NCBI RefSeq assembly: GCF_900103545.1
Contig: NZ_FNHH01000001.1
Span: 268,682-332,681 of the forward strand
From: Daejeonella rubra
Lineage (GTDB): Bacteria; Bacteroidota; Bacteroidia; Sphingobacteriales; Sphingobacteriaceae
DNA length: 64,000 nt
Direction: 5' to 3'
The number at the start of each line of letters is the position of its first letter. Within the stretch, counting starts at the first letter, position 1. The translations under genes and the position numbers were made by a program. Of the stretch, positions 1 to 8,562 are shown in pieces. The notes beneath the pieces are model-generated. The model worked only from the letters and a program-made list of their open reading frames with translations, did no database searches and was not told the origin of the DNA.

Positions 1-437
1 GGGAGCATTGAATCACCTTTTATTTCAAATGCACGATAGGTTCCCTGACGAAACATGGGCAAGTGGAATTTTGGAAGCTCTGAAATGTATTCCGGATCTC
101 CATAGCCATTCAGATAGCCTGCGCTGGCCTTTACAGGAACCAGTTCAATATTCTCTCTGTCCTGACTATCAACTGAAATGCTTAATACTCTGATATTCGC
201 AGGATCGCCTTTTGGTTTCGGTTTCCATTTGTCGTCAATGCGATCATTGATGAGTTCGTCCATGGAAAGCTCGTAAAACTCTGCGAATTTTTTTAGTAAT
301 TCATATTTAGGCTCTGCCCGGTCCTCTTCATATGCTCCAACAAGAGAGCGTTTAATATCAAGAGTGTCTGCAAATTGCTGTTGTGTAAGCCCTTTTTTCT
401 TGCGGAGGTACTTCAGATTGGAAGAAATGTTTGCCAT
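1..437 (-). CDS. XRE-family HTH regulator with LexA-like S24 domain (partial)
   Basis: The reverse strand is open from an ATG at 435-437 to the left edge, so the C-terminus is missing (about 145 codons visible). Residues 5-60 are an XRE helix-turn-helix (NLKYLRKKKGLTQQQFADTL). A linker follows, then the start of an S24/LexA-type fold with an Ala-Gly that resembles a self-cleavage site (VKASAGYLNGYGDPEY) and the serine motif of this peptidase family (IKGDSMLP) at the edge. Proteins of this type are repressors, often of SOS or stress genes, that can inactivate themselves. It diverges from the GIY-YIG-like gene, with 94 bp between the starts that hold an inverted repeat. Whether it self-cleaves cannot be judged, because the catalytic lysine would lie outside the window. 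Confidence 0.85.
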   Translation of the reverse strand, partial: MANISSNLKYLRKKKGLTQQQFADTLDIKRSLVGAYEEDRAEPKYELLKKFAEFYELSMDELINDRIDDKWKPKPKGDPANIRVLSISVDSQDRENIELVPVKASAGYLNGYGDPEYISELPKFHLPMFRQGTYRAFEIKGDSML

Positions 438-456
438 TTGAAAATAAATTTGGAAA

Positions 457-473
457 TACTAAAATTGTTAGTA
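457..473. promoter_or_regulatory. Candidate operator between divergent XRE/S24 and GIY-YIG genes
   Basis: TACTAA and TTAGTA form a perfect 6-bp inverted repeat with a 5-bp spacer, 20 bp upstream of the XRE/S24 start and 58 bp before the GIY-YIG start. A dyad in a divergent promoter region next to an HTH repressor is a plausible autoregulatory site. This is inferred from position only. Confidence 0.35.
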
Positions 474-531
474 AATTTATGCTCATAAAATTAGCAATTA
501 TTCTTGGAACAAAAAATTTAAATTTTAATAT

Positions 532-906
532 ATGCCGATCCTAACTAAACCAGCCATGAGAACTAAAAAATTTGTTTATTTAGTAACTGACCGTAACCGT
601 ACTTGCATACATGTAGGGATGAGTACTGACCTGATGAAGACCATGAGTTTCTACAGACAGATGCCCAATTTATTTTTTGATGCAGGGCAGCAATTAACAA
701 GGCTTGTTTATTTTGAAGAACTAAGTTCTGAATCAGCTGCTCTTGAACGTTTTAATTTAATTAACAAGTTTGCGCGTATACAAAAAGACAGGCTGATCAG
801 ATCTGTTAATCCTGACTGGATCGACCTGACCATTGGCTTAGATTTTGAGCAGGTATTGATCTCTGGAATTCAGCCAATGCGTGCTTCTTTCAGCAGTTTA
901 TCCTGA
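532..906 (+). CDS. GIY-YIG nuclease-like small protein
   Basis: This 124-residue protein resembles the short GIY-YIG domain proteins of Bacteroidota. The first strand FVYLVTDRN followed by CIHVGMSTDL matches the GIY...YIG core layout, although the tyrosines are partly replaced (VYL and HVG), so catalytic competence is doubtful. The rest (RLVYFEELSSESAALERFN) resembles the helix that carries Arg/Glu in the family. An alternative start at 556 (MRTKK) would remove eight residues. It diverges from the S24 regulator and its stop abuts the convergent msrB stop with no gap. A DNA-repair or SOS link is inferred from the neighbouring LexA-like gene. Confidence 0.6.
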   Translation: MPILTKPAMRTKKFVYLVTDRNRTCIHVGMSTDLMKTMSFYRQMPNLFFDAGQQLTRLVYFEELSSESAALERFNLINKFARIQKDRLIRSVNPDWIDLTIGLDFEQVLISGIQPMRASFSSLS

Positions 907-1404
907 TTACTTTTTTATAAATTTCAGGGCAGCTGAATTCATGCAGTAGCGTTTGCCGCCTTTATCTTTAGGACCGTCATCAAATACATGGCCCAGGTGC
1001 AATCCGGTTTTAGTTTCGATCACTTCATCACGGATCATTCCGTGGCTGTCATCGGTTACAACGGTGATCACTCCGGCTTTAATTGCTTTGGTAAAGCTTG
1101 GCCAGCCACTACCTGATTCATATTTGTCTTCCGAACTGAATAATGGTTCGCCAGTAGCAGCACTTACATAAATGCCCTTTTGATGATTGTTATTATATGG
1201 ATTTTTAAATGGAGGTTCGGTACCTCTTTTTACCATAATTTCAAAGGAAATGGGACTTAATATCTTTCTCCATTCTGCTTCTGATTTTTGGATCGGGAAA
1301 CTTAGTGCTTTAGTATTTTCTTGTTTGGTTTTGGCTTTGTTTTGTCCGCAGCTGCTGCTTGTAATTAGAAAAACTAACATGGCAACACTTAATATGACTT
1401 TCAT
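907..1404 (-). CDS. msrB: Peptide-methionine (R)-S-oxide reductase, lipoprotein
   Basis: MsrB reduces methionine-R-sulfoxide in proteins. The start is taken at 1404 because MKVILSVAMLVFLITSSSC then forms a lipoprotein signal peptide; the upstream ATG at 1440 would bury it. The mature protein would be a periplasmic lipoprotein of 165 codons including the signal. Family motifs seen are GTEPPF, GSGWPSF, GLHLGHVFDDGP and the catalytic RYCMNSAAL, with Cys154. The two CxxC zinc motifs of many MsrBs are absent, and the resolving cysteine often found in SGCGWPS is serine here (SGSGWPS), so recycling must use another route. It is convergent with the GIY-YIG-like gene. Confidence 0.92.
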   Translation of the reverse strand: MKVILSVAMLVFLITSSSCGQNKAKTKQENTKALSFPIQKSEAEWRKILSPISFEIMVKRGTEPPFKNPYNNNHQKGIYVSAATGEPLFSSEDKYESGSGWPSFTKAIKAGVITVVTDDSHGMIRDEVIETKTGLHLGHVFDDGPKDKGGKRYCMNSAALKFIKK

Positions 1405-1530
1405 TGGATTATCTTTAATTGTACATGGAAGGTAGATCATAAATATTTTTATGCATGCGATGACTGAAAGTAATCACATGTATAAGTTACGAAATAGTTA
1501 AATGTTTGGTTTTATTTAGATGAACAATAA

Positions 1531-1556
1531 AAAAAGCGATCCTGAGATCGCTTTTT
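1531..1556 (-). terminator. Rho-independent terminator
   Basis: AAAAAGCGATC and GATCGCTTTTT form a perfect 11-bp stem around a 4-nt CTGA loop. On the reverse strand it lies 4 nt past the stop of the 1561-4683 gene and is followed by a T-run. It could work in both directions. Confidence 0.85.
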
Positions 1557-1560
1557 CTTT

Positions 1561-4500
1561 TTACCATCCCGGTGCAAAGGTTAACCCAAATACTCCGAGG
1601 TTCACATCTTTTCTTTGGAAAGGTATCGCATAATATGGTTCAAGAACAAAATATCCGAATACATTTACTCTTAAGGATACACCGGCACTCATGGCAGGTA
1701 TTCGTTCCAGATATCCCGTGGCACCGCCAACCTGGCGTGGCTCAGATCTGAAGGCCACTTTTGAATCATTATCGTAAGCAAGCCCCATATCAAAAAATAA
1801 ATTCAGGTCTGAGAATAAGAATTTGGATTCAACTGCAGCCAATTTTTTGGGGCCTGTAAATGGAAGTCGTAATTCGAAATTAGCAACAGCAATTCTTGAA
1901 CCCACTAACTGATTAATATCAAATCCATCTGTAGTAGCTGATCCGTTCTTGTAAAAAGAGTTGGCCTCATATCCGCGTATCAAATATCCATATCCGGCAT
2001 ACATCTGATATAGTCTGTTTTCATCACGCCCGAAACGAGTGTAGGTATAAAGTCTGGCTGCGATGGTTACTGGTTTTACCCGTACATATCTTCTTCCATC
2101 AACCGTCAGTGCATTCAATTTATAATCGCCCTGGTAGTTTTCAATTCCCACACGGTAACGAAATCCGGAAAGGGGAGAAGTAACACCTGAGAATGAATTG
2201 TCTCCAACAAATGCTGCATTCAACTGCACTGTTGTGAAAGGATTAAAGTAAACACCATAGGTTTGAAATGCTTCATCCTTTGATAGTTTTTCTCTGTCAG
2301 TACCGATCTGATATCCCTGATTATAATCGTAATAATTATTATATCTGTCTATTCGGTAGCTATAACGGGAAATTCCACTTCCTGCTTCAAAGCGATGATT
2401 TTTCGAAAAAGGATAAGATCCAAAAACTGAAAACTGATCTTCAAATGTGCGGATGATATCGTATCGTTCGATATAAGTTTGTCCGATACCCGGAATATTT
2501 TCAACTGCAGCAGAAAACTGACCTGAAACATAAGGAATATGTGATCCTACTACGCCCCAATTGATTCTGCTTTGTTGGTTAACATAAGCTACCTGACCTC
2601 CAAAATCATAGATCTCCCCATTTACCGCTGCTGTAGCGTAGATCTGATTTCTTCCAAGAATATCACTGAAAACGCCTTGTATACCACTTGAAAGTCCTGT
2701 TCCAAATCTTCCAACTGAGGCACCAACACCATTACTCGATAGATAATCCAGCTTAAATTTAGGTTGATAAGCAATAGTGCGGATTGAATCTTTTGGAATT
2801 CTTTCGAATCTTTCAAAGTTATCCAGGTTGGCATTTACAATGTTCACCCCAACAGACCTAGAAGGGGGAAGTTCTGCAGCATCAAAATTGATCTCGTCGT
2901 TACCTACAGGTACCGGTTTGAAATCAGAGGCTTTAGCATTATAGATGGTATATTTCTGAGCTCTGTAATAAGAGTACAATATATCATCTTTGGTAGATAC
3001 ACTTAAAGCTGGAGAATATTCTGTGATACCACTTATACCTGTGAAATAATCAGTTAACTGTTCAACTGATTGTTTCTCAAGAGAGTAGCGGTACAAATTT
3101 CTGAAACCATCCCTGTTAGACAGGAAGTAAATACTTTTATTATCTCCTGAATATTGAGGATTCAGGTTGTTGGCTCCATCAAATACAGGAATGTCAGTGA
3201 TCTTTTTACTAGCCAGATCAATGATAGCCATGTTTAGCGTGATATCTACGCTGGTTGAAGACTGATCGAAGGTTTTACGGTCGGTACTGAATACTATTGC
3301 ACTTCCGTCTCTGGAATAACTGGGATGATAATCTGAATATTTGTCATTGGTCAACTGGGTCAGTAATCTCGTGCGAAGGTTAAATTGGTAAAGGTCATTT
3401 TGGCCTTCTTTTAATCCTGAAAAGGCAACATCGTTTCCATTTGGCGACCAGGTAATATTGCTGAACTCTTCAACTTTCCCCATTGCCTCAGTAGTCACAA
3501 TCTTTCCGTTAGATACGTCAATGATCATTAGTTTATTTACACCTGCACTGAATACGCTGAATGCAAATTTTCTGCTATCAGGCGACCATGCACCGGCAGA
3601 TTCAATAAAGTTGTATTCATCTATATCACCACTTTTGGCTTTACTTGATAATTTCCGGATGATCTTTCCTGTTCGTGCATCAGCAAGGAAGAGGTCAATG
3701 CTGAGGAGATCCCTTTCTGAAAGAAATGCAACATAATTTCCATCGGGTGAAATAGCGGGAGCAACGTTGTAGTTGGCACCACCATTTTTTTCGTCGATGA
3801 TCTTTTTCCCGATCGGTACCTGTGCTGTATCCTTAAGATAAGGGCGGTAAGTATTTTCTATACTTGTTTTCCACAGGCTTGATAAGGTTCGGTCATCGTA
3901 TCCAAAAGTACGGCGAATGGCCATTTCATAGCCGTATTTAGCAGTCTCTTTAAAGAATGGAACAATAACTGTGTCTCCATAGGTTGAACCAATATAAGAC
4001 CAGAACGCCTGCCCATAGCGATAAGGGAAATATTTGTTTGATTCGGTCAGATCCTTTAAGGTAGGGATATCTTTATTCAAAAATGCATCACGCATCCACA
4101 TAGAAGTATAAGCATCCTGTTTACCGACAGAAAGGTATTCAGCCATACCTTCTACCATCCATAAAGGCAGGTTTGCAATATTCTCAAGGTTTGTTGAATC
4201 ACCTTCAATTAATGAATGATATTGAAAAGCATGAACAAGTTCGTGTCCAAGAACGTGTCTTGTTTGATGATTTACCTGCGAAATAGGCATGATCACCCTG
4301 TTTTTGAGACCTTCAGTAACACCACCTGTACCTACTCCAATTTCACCGCTTAATGCCGTAGTTTGTTGAAAGTCGGGATGATTTGAGTAAAGTATAAATG
4401 GATTTTTCTTTAAAAAAGTATCCCTGAATACCTGCTGATGTAATTCATACCAAACTTCAGCTTCTTTAGCAAAGCGCTGAACAAGGCTGTCATTTTTCAG

Positions 4501-4683
4501 GTAATAATACAGGTCGAAGTGGGGGGTTTCATATACCTTGAATTTCAGGTTTTTGTACCTCACTTTATTCTGACCAAAATATTGAGCCTGAACGTCGATG
4601 CTATTGCCGACAAGTGTTATTAAAAAAAAGGACAATATCAGCCAAAATGATGGCTTTCTTCGGGCAACTGTATTTTCTCTCAT
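1561..4683 (-). CDS. Outer-membrane protein: HExxH peptidase-like domain, TolB-type propeller, beta-barrel
   Basis: A 1040-residue exported protein with signal peptide (cleavage near VQAQ at 34). Residues 40-290 look like a peptidase MA-like domain with HELVH (147-151) and a downstream glutamate helix WMVEGMAEY, as in gluzincin-type zinc proteases. Residues 300-580 hold repeated propeller blades of the TolB/PD40 kind (SPDGNYVAFLSERD, SPDSRKFAFS, SPNGNDVAFS, SRDGSAIVFSTD). From about 640 to the end is a surface-antigen/Omp85-like beta-barrel ending in FAPGW. Function is unknown; a surface-anchored protease or assembly factor is inferred. It is monocistronic with a strong terminator. The domain order is known in Bacteroidota but is rarely characterised. 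Confidence 0.75.
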   Translation of the reverse strand: MRENTVARRKPSFWLILSFFLITLVGNSIDVQAQYFGQNKVRYKNLKFKVYETPHFDLYYYLKNDSLVQRFAKEAEVWYELHQQVFRDTFLKKNPFILYSNHPDFQQTTALSGEIGVGTGGVTEGLKNRVIMPISQVNHQTRHVLGHELVHAFQYHSLIEGDSTNLENIANLPLWMVEGMAEYLSVGKQDAYTSMWMRDAFLNKDIPTLKDLTESNKYFPYRYGQAFWSYIGSTYGDTVIVPFFKETAKYGYEMAIRRTFGYDDRTLSSLWKTSIENTYRPYLKDTAQVPIGKKIIDEKNGGANYNVAPAISPDGNYVAFLSERDLLSIDLFLADARTGKIIRKLSSKAKSGDIDEYNFIESAGAWSPDSRKFAFSVFSAGVNKLMIIDVSNGKIVTTEAMGKVEEFSNITWSPNGNDVAFSGLKEGQNDLYQFNLRTRLLTQLTNDKYSDYHPSYSRDGSAIVFSTDRKTFDQSSTSVDITLNMAIIDLASKKITDIPVFDGANNLNPQYSGDNKSIYFLSNRDGFRNLYRYSLEKQSVEQLTDYFTGISGITEYSPALSVSTKDDILYSYYRAQKYTIYNAKASDFKPVPVGNDEINFDAAELPPSRSVGVNIVNANLDNFERFERIPKDSIRTIAYQPKFKLDYLSSNGVGASVGRFGTGLSSGIQGVFSDILGRNQIYATAAVNGEIYDFGGQVAYVNQQSRINWGVVGSHIPYVSGQFSAAVENIPGIGQTYIERYDIIRTFEDQFSVFGSYPFSKNHRFEAGSGISRYSYRIDRYNNYYDYNQGYQIGTDREKLSKDEAFQTYGVYFNPFTTVQLNAAFVGDNSFSGVTSPLSGFRYRVGIENYQGDYKLNALTVDGRRYVRVKPVTIAARLYTYTRFGRDENRLYQMYAGYGYLIRGYEANSFYKNGSATTDGFDINQLVGSRIAVANFELRLPFTGPKKLAAVESKFLFSDLNLFFDMGLAYDNDSKVAFRSEPRQVGGATGYLERIPAMSAGVSLRVNVFGYFVLEPYYAIPFQRKDVNLGVFGLTFAPGW

Positions 4684-4772
4684 TGAATATCTTGAAATGA
4701 TCTAAACTAAATTACGTAAAAATATTGATTTTGATTTTTGAGGAATTTTAAAAAAATTAATGAAAAGTAAAA

Positions 4773-7238
4773 TCAATTAACAGGCTTTGGTTTATTTTGT
4801 TTACGTTCTTCCCTGATTTCTTTACGCGTTTTCTTGACCTCTACTGGCGGCTCTGTTTTTGGATTTACAGGGGGCTTATTATCTGCAGGCAGATTGGTTT
4901 TATTTTCCTGTATTTTTGGAGTTATAGTTTGCCGGGGATTTAAATTCGTGCTTTCTGATGTATCAGGAAGATCTACCGGTGAGTACAATGAATCGGTAAA
5001 TAAGGAGTCTACAGTTGTTGTGTCCGAAGAATACCTCGGAGTTTCGCATTGGTATTCTCTCGTGATTTTAACTCCGGGTTTAGGAAAAGGTCCTTGACTT
5101 ATTCCAAGGGTTTTATCTTTATAAACTTTCTCCATGAATTTCCCAAAGATCGGTAATGCAGTTCTGGATCCTTCACCGGTTTGGGATGATTTGAAGTGTA
5201 CACTTCGTTCATCACATCCAACCCAAACACCTGTAACCAGATCTTTGGTTACACCCATGTACCAGCCATCTACATAATCAGAAGATGTTCCTGTTTTACC
5301 GCCGATCTGGTTATTGTTTTTCCAAAGATCCCATTCCCATAAAGCCTGTGAAGTGCCTTCAGGTTCCTCCATACCACCACGAAGCATATAGATCATCAAC
5401 CAGGCTATTTCTTCACTGAGCGTTCTCTTTTGTTCCGATTTGAATTCTTCAATCAGGTTTCCATCCAGATCCATGATCTTCTCGACCAGAATAGGTTCAG
5501 ATCTAACTCCTTTATTCAGGAAGGTTCCATACGCTTTGACCATTTCAAAAACACTGACATCATTCGGACCTAAACTAACAGAAGGAACAGCTTTTAGGTC
5601 GCTTTCAATACCACATTCATGTGCATATTTAACTACATTTTCAGCTCCAACTTTTTCAGTGATCTGTGCTGTAATAGAGTTTACAGATTTGCCCATTGCC
5701 CAGCGCATAGACATTTCCCTTCCTGAGAAGCTGTAATTTGAGTTTTTAGGTTCCCAATATTCAGTTTTGCCTTTTATGGTATATGGAATCCGTACAGCCT
5801 GATCAATAAATTTATCACAAGGATTCATCCCCGCTTCAAGAGCTGCCAGGTAGGCAAATGGCTTAAAGGTTGAGCCTGCCTGTCTTTTTGCCTGATTAAC
5901 ATGATCGTATTTGAAATAGTTATGATTTATTCCGCCAACCCAAACTTTAATATGGCCATTGAACGGATCAAGGGTCATCATTCCTGTGTTCAGGATCTTT
6001 GCATAGTACTTAATGGAATCGATCGTAGAATAAATAACCTCCTTTTCGCCATTCCAGCTGAAAACTTTCATTTTCTTAGGAAGGTTCAGATAATGATCAA
6101 TGGAATCGCGGTTTCCTTTAAACCGTTTTTTCAGGAAGTCATAGTAAGGTAGTCGCTGAGCCGCCTTTTCAGGGAAGTCAATAATTTCTTTTCCATCTGA
6201 AGTTCTCCATGGATTTTCATTTCCCCAAACATTTTCAAATCGCTTTTGCAGGATCTTCATCTGGCCTGTTACCGCTTCCTCAGCATATTGCTGCATTCTG
6301 GAATCGATTGTGGTATATATTTTCAATCCGTCAGCATAAAGGTCATAGCCATTGTCTTCGCACCATTTTTCCAGGTACCGTGAAACAGCTGATCTAAGAT
6401 AGGAGCCACCATCACTTCCTTCATCCAGGCTTCCGGGATTTAATTTAAGAGGCCTTTGGCTGTATTTTTTATATTCTTTATCAGTCAGGAATTCATATTT
6501 CTGCATCTGGGATAATACCGTATTACGCCGTTCAAGTGATTTTTCGGGATTCCGGATTGGATTATAGGTTGTTGTTGCTTTTAGCATTCCAACCAGAAGT
6601 GCGGCCTCTTCAACCTGAAGTTTAGCTACACTTTTATTGAAATATCGTTTTGAGGCTGTTTTTATGCCGAAGGTATTATTACCAAAAGGTACCGTGTTCA
6701 GGTAGAGTGTTAGAATTTCGTTTTTTGAATAGTAATTTTCCAGTTTGTATGCAGTTACCCATTCCTTTAATTTAAAAACTACTGTTCTAACCAATGGAAT
6801 ATATTTGATCAATCCCTGAGATTTTCTGTTTCTGGTGCTGTAAAGGTTTTTTGCAAGCTGTTGGGTGATCGTACTCGCGCCACGTCTGTCACCACTGGCT
6901 GTTGATACGATACTGGAAATAAGTGATCTGACATCAATTCCACTGTGCTTATAAAATCGAACATCTTCAGTCGCAACCAGGGCATCAATGATCGAAGGAG
7001 ATATACTGTCATATTCAACAGGAGTTCTGTTTTCTTTATAATATTTTCCAATGAGCTTGCCATCGGAGGTATATAGCTCAGAAACGACATTAATATTGGG
7101 GGTTTTTATATCCCTAATGGTTGGAGAGTATCCAAACAACCATAAAAAGTTTAGTTCAAGGGCACAAAAAAAGATAACAATAAAGTATAAAGCTATTATA
7201 GCATAGCGAAGACGCTTATTTTTAATTCTTCTGAACAT
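4773..7238 (-). CDS. mrcA: Penicillin-binding protein 1A (bifunctional transglycosylase/transpeptidase)
   Basis: A class A PBP that polymerises and cross-links peptidoglycan in the periplasm. One N-terminal membrane anchor (residues 12-36) is followed by a GT51 transglycosylase domain with the catalytic glutamate in ATEDVRFYKHSG (E91) and the RRGASTITQQLAKN motif. The transpeptidase domain carries SxxK as STFK near residue 455, SVNS, and KTGT near 646. The last 80 residues are a Pro/Lys-rich charged tail. Its 821 residues are typical of Bacteroidota PBP1A. An 89-bp gap separates it from the downstream outer-membrane gene, and it diverges from ppk2. Confidence 0.95.
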   Translation of the reverse strand: MFRRIKNKRLRYAIIALYFIVIFFCALELNFLWLFGYSPTIRDIKTPNINVVSELYTSDGKLIGKYYKENRTPVEYDSISPSIIDALVATEDVRFYKHSGIDVRSLISSIVSTASGDRRGASTITQQLAKNLYSTRNRKSQGLIKYIPLVRTVVFKLKEWVTAYKLENYYSKNEILTLYLNTVPFGNNTFGIKTASKRYFNKSVAKLQVEEAALLVGMLKATTTYNPIRNPEKSLERRNTVLSQMQKYEFLTDKEYKKYSQRPLKLNPGSLDEGSDGGSYLRSAVSRYLEKWCEDNGYDLYADGLKIYTTIDSRMQQYAEEAVTGQMKILQKRFENVWGNENPWRTSDGKEIIDFPEKAAQRLPYYDFLKKRFKGNRDSIDHYLNLPKKMKVFSWNGEKEVIYSTIDSIKYYAKILNTGMMTLDPFNGHIKVWVGGINHNYFKYDHVNQAKRQAGSTFKPFAYLAALEAGMNPCDKFIDQAVRIPYTIKGKTEYWEPKNSNYSFSGREMSMRWAMGKSVNSITAQITEKVGAENVVKYAHECGIESDLKAVPSVSLGPNDVSVFEMVKAYGTFLNKGVRSEPILVEKIMDLDGNLIEEFKSEQKRTLSEEIAWLMIYMLRGGMEEPEGTSQALWEWDLWKNNNQIGGKTGTSSDYVDGWYMGVTKDLVTGVWVGCDERSVHFKSSQTGEGSRTALPIFGKFMEKVYKDKTLGISQGPFPKPGVKITREYQCETPRYSSDTTTVDSLFTDSLYSPVDLPDTSESTNLNPRQTITPKIQENKTNLPADNKPPVNPKTEPPVEVKKTRKEIREERKQNKPKPVN

Positions 7239-7307
7239 GTGGTAAATATGAGGAAATCATGATTAATATGGTGTAAATTTCTTGGATTTTCAGAATGCAG
7301 CATTTTT

Positions 7308-7320
7308 CGCACAATGTGCG
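7308..7320. promoter_or_regulatory. Small palindrome between mrcA and ppk2
   Basis: CGCACA-A-TGTGCG is a perfect 6-bp inverted repeat with a 1-bp centre in the 114-bp divergent intergenic region. Its GC-rich arms stand out from AT-rich surroundings. It may be an operator; no family can be assigned. Confidence 0.25.
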
Positions 7321-7352
7321 TACCAAAATCAATAAATTATTAAAATTATTTT

Positions 7353-8225
7353 ATGGATAATCTGATTAAAAAATTCAAAATAAGCAGTAAAAAACCCTTT
7401 AGTATTAAAGAACATGATCCTGAATTTTCAGGCAAGTTTAAAAAGGATGAAGCCGTTGATCTGCTGAATGAGTTAAGTGCTGAAATGAGTGAACTTCAGG
7501 AGCAGATGTATGCCCAGAATAAACACTCCCTTCTTATTATTTTTCAGGCAATGGATGCTGCCGGAAAGGATAGTGCGATAAAATATACTATGAGTGGTTT
7601 AAATCCTCAGGGTTGTCAGGTTTATAGTTTCAAACAGCCTAGTCCGGAAGAACTGGATCATGATTTTATCTGGCGACATTACAAGGCCTTACCTGAGCGG
7701 GGAAGAATCGGGATACATAATCGTTCGCATTATGAAAATGTATTGGTCTGTAAGGTTCACCCTGAATATGTTTTAAATGAAGGGTATGTTGCAGCCGAAT
7801 CTATCAATAAAGATTTCTGGGAAGAACGTTATGAGAGCATTCGTAATTTCGAAAAGCATATCTCTGATAACGGAACAGTGATCATCAAGTTTTTTCTGAA
7901 TGTTTCAAAAAATGAACAAAAGAAACGGTTTCTGGAAAGAATAGATCTTCCAAATAAGAATTGGAAGTTTTCTTCCGCAGATATTGATGAGCGGGCATTA
8001 TGGGATGATTATATGAAAGTATATGAAGAAGCCATCAATGCGACCAGTGTAGATAATTCTCCCTGGTATATTATCCCTGCAGATAAGAAATGGTTTACCA
8101 GGATCGCCATCAGCAGGATCATTATTGATACATTTAAATCGATGGAACTGAAACATCCTGAACTTTCTGATTCTGAAAAATTAAAGCTTGAAGAATGCAG
8201 GAAAAACTTATTAAATGAAAAATAA
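7353..8225 (+). CDS. ppk2: Polyphosphate kinase 2 family protein
   Basis: PPK2 enzymes move phosphate between polyphosphate and nucleotides. The 290-residue single-domain form shows the Walker A loop AMDAAGKDSA (66-75), the following PQGCQVYSFKQPS segment, WRHYKALPERGRIGIHNRSHY with the lid-module arginines (about 110-127), and the FFLNVSKNEQKKRFLERI segment. Family knowledge suggests a nucleoside mono- or diphosphate substrate with polyphosphate as donor; the class (I or III) cannot be fixed by eye. It is transcribed alone, ending in a hairpin shared with the convergent GNAT gene. Confidence 0.92.
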   Translation: MDNLIKKFKISSKKPFSIKEHDPEFSGKFKKDEAVDLLNELSAEMSELQEQMYAQNKHSLLIIFQAMDAAGKDSAIKYTMSGLNPQGCQVYSFKQPSPEELDHDFIWRHYKALPERGRIGIHNRSHYENVLVCKVHPEYVLNEGYVAAESINKDFWEERYESIRNFEKHISDNGTVIIKFFLNVSKNEQKKRFLERIDLPNKNWKFSSADIDERALWDDYMKVYEEAINATSVDNSPWYIIPADKKWFTRIAISRIIIDTFKSMELKHPELSDSEKLKLEECRKNLLNEK

Positions 8226-8230
8226 ATCAG

Positions 8231-8251
8231 GTGCTTTTATTTCAAAAGCAC
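8231..8251. terminator. Bidirectional terminator between ppk2 and GNAT gene
   Basis: GTGCTTTT and AAAAGCAC form an 8-bp stem with a 5-nt loop, directly after the ppk2 stop and overlapping the last codons of the convergent GNAT gene. Confidence 0.5.
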
Positions 8252-8521
8252 GTCCTGATAGGCAGGATTTTTTTCGAAAACTGTTTTTGCAAAAGGACAT
8301 AAGGGTATAACTTTAATGGATTTGTCCCTTGAATAGGAAACAGCAGCTTCAACCAGCATATTGCCAATTCCCATACCTTTCAGGGGTTTACAAACGATGG
8401 TATGGTCCAATATTAATTTATCAGAACCAGCGAAGCTGTAGGTTATTTCTGCAAGTAAAATATTGTCCTCTTCTACATAGAAAGAGCCTTTATGCGTGTT
8501 TTCCCGATGTTTAATTTCCAT
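8237..8521 (-). CDS. Small GNAT-like N-acetyltransferase (YjdJ type)
   Basis: This 94-residue protein belongs to the minimal GNAT-like family (Acetyltransf_CG, PF14542). It has a short beta sheet (GSFYVEEDNILLAEITYSF), the segment LILDHTIVCKPLKGMGIGNMLV matching the acetyl-CoA loop, and the C-terminal VIPLCPFAKTVFEKNPAYQDVL typical of the family. The substrate is unknown. It lies just downstream of the nitrilase/aminotransferase pair on the same strand, with about 40 bp between. Confidence 0.85.
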   Translation of the reverse strand: MEIKHRENTHKGSFYVEEDNILLAEITYSFAGSDKLILDHTIVCKPLKGMGIGNMLVEAAVSYSRDKSIKVIPLCPFAKTVFEKNPAYQDVLLK

Positions 8522-8562
8522 TATGATGCAGATGATGGTTCTTATAAATCACAAGATTTGAA

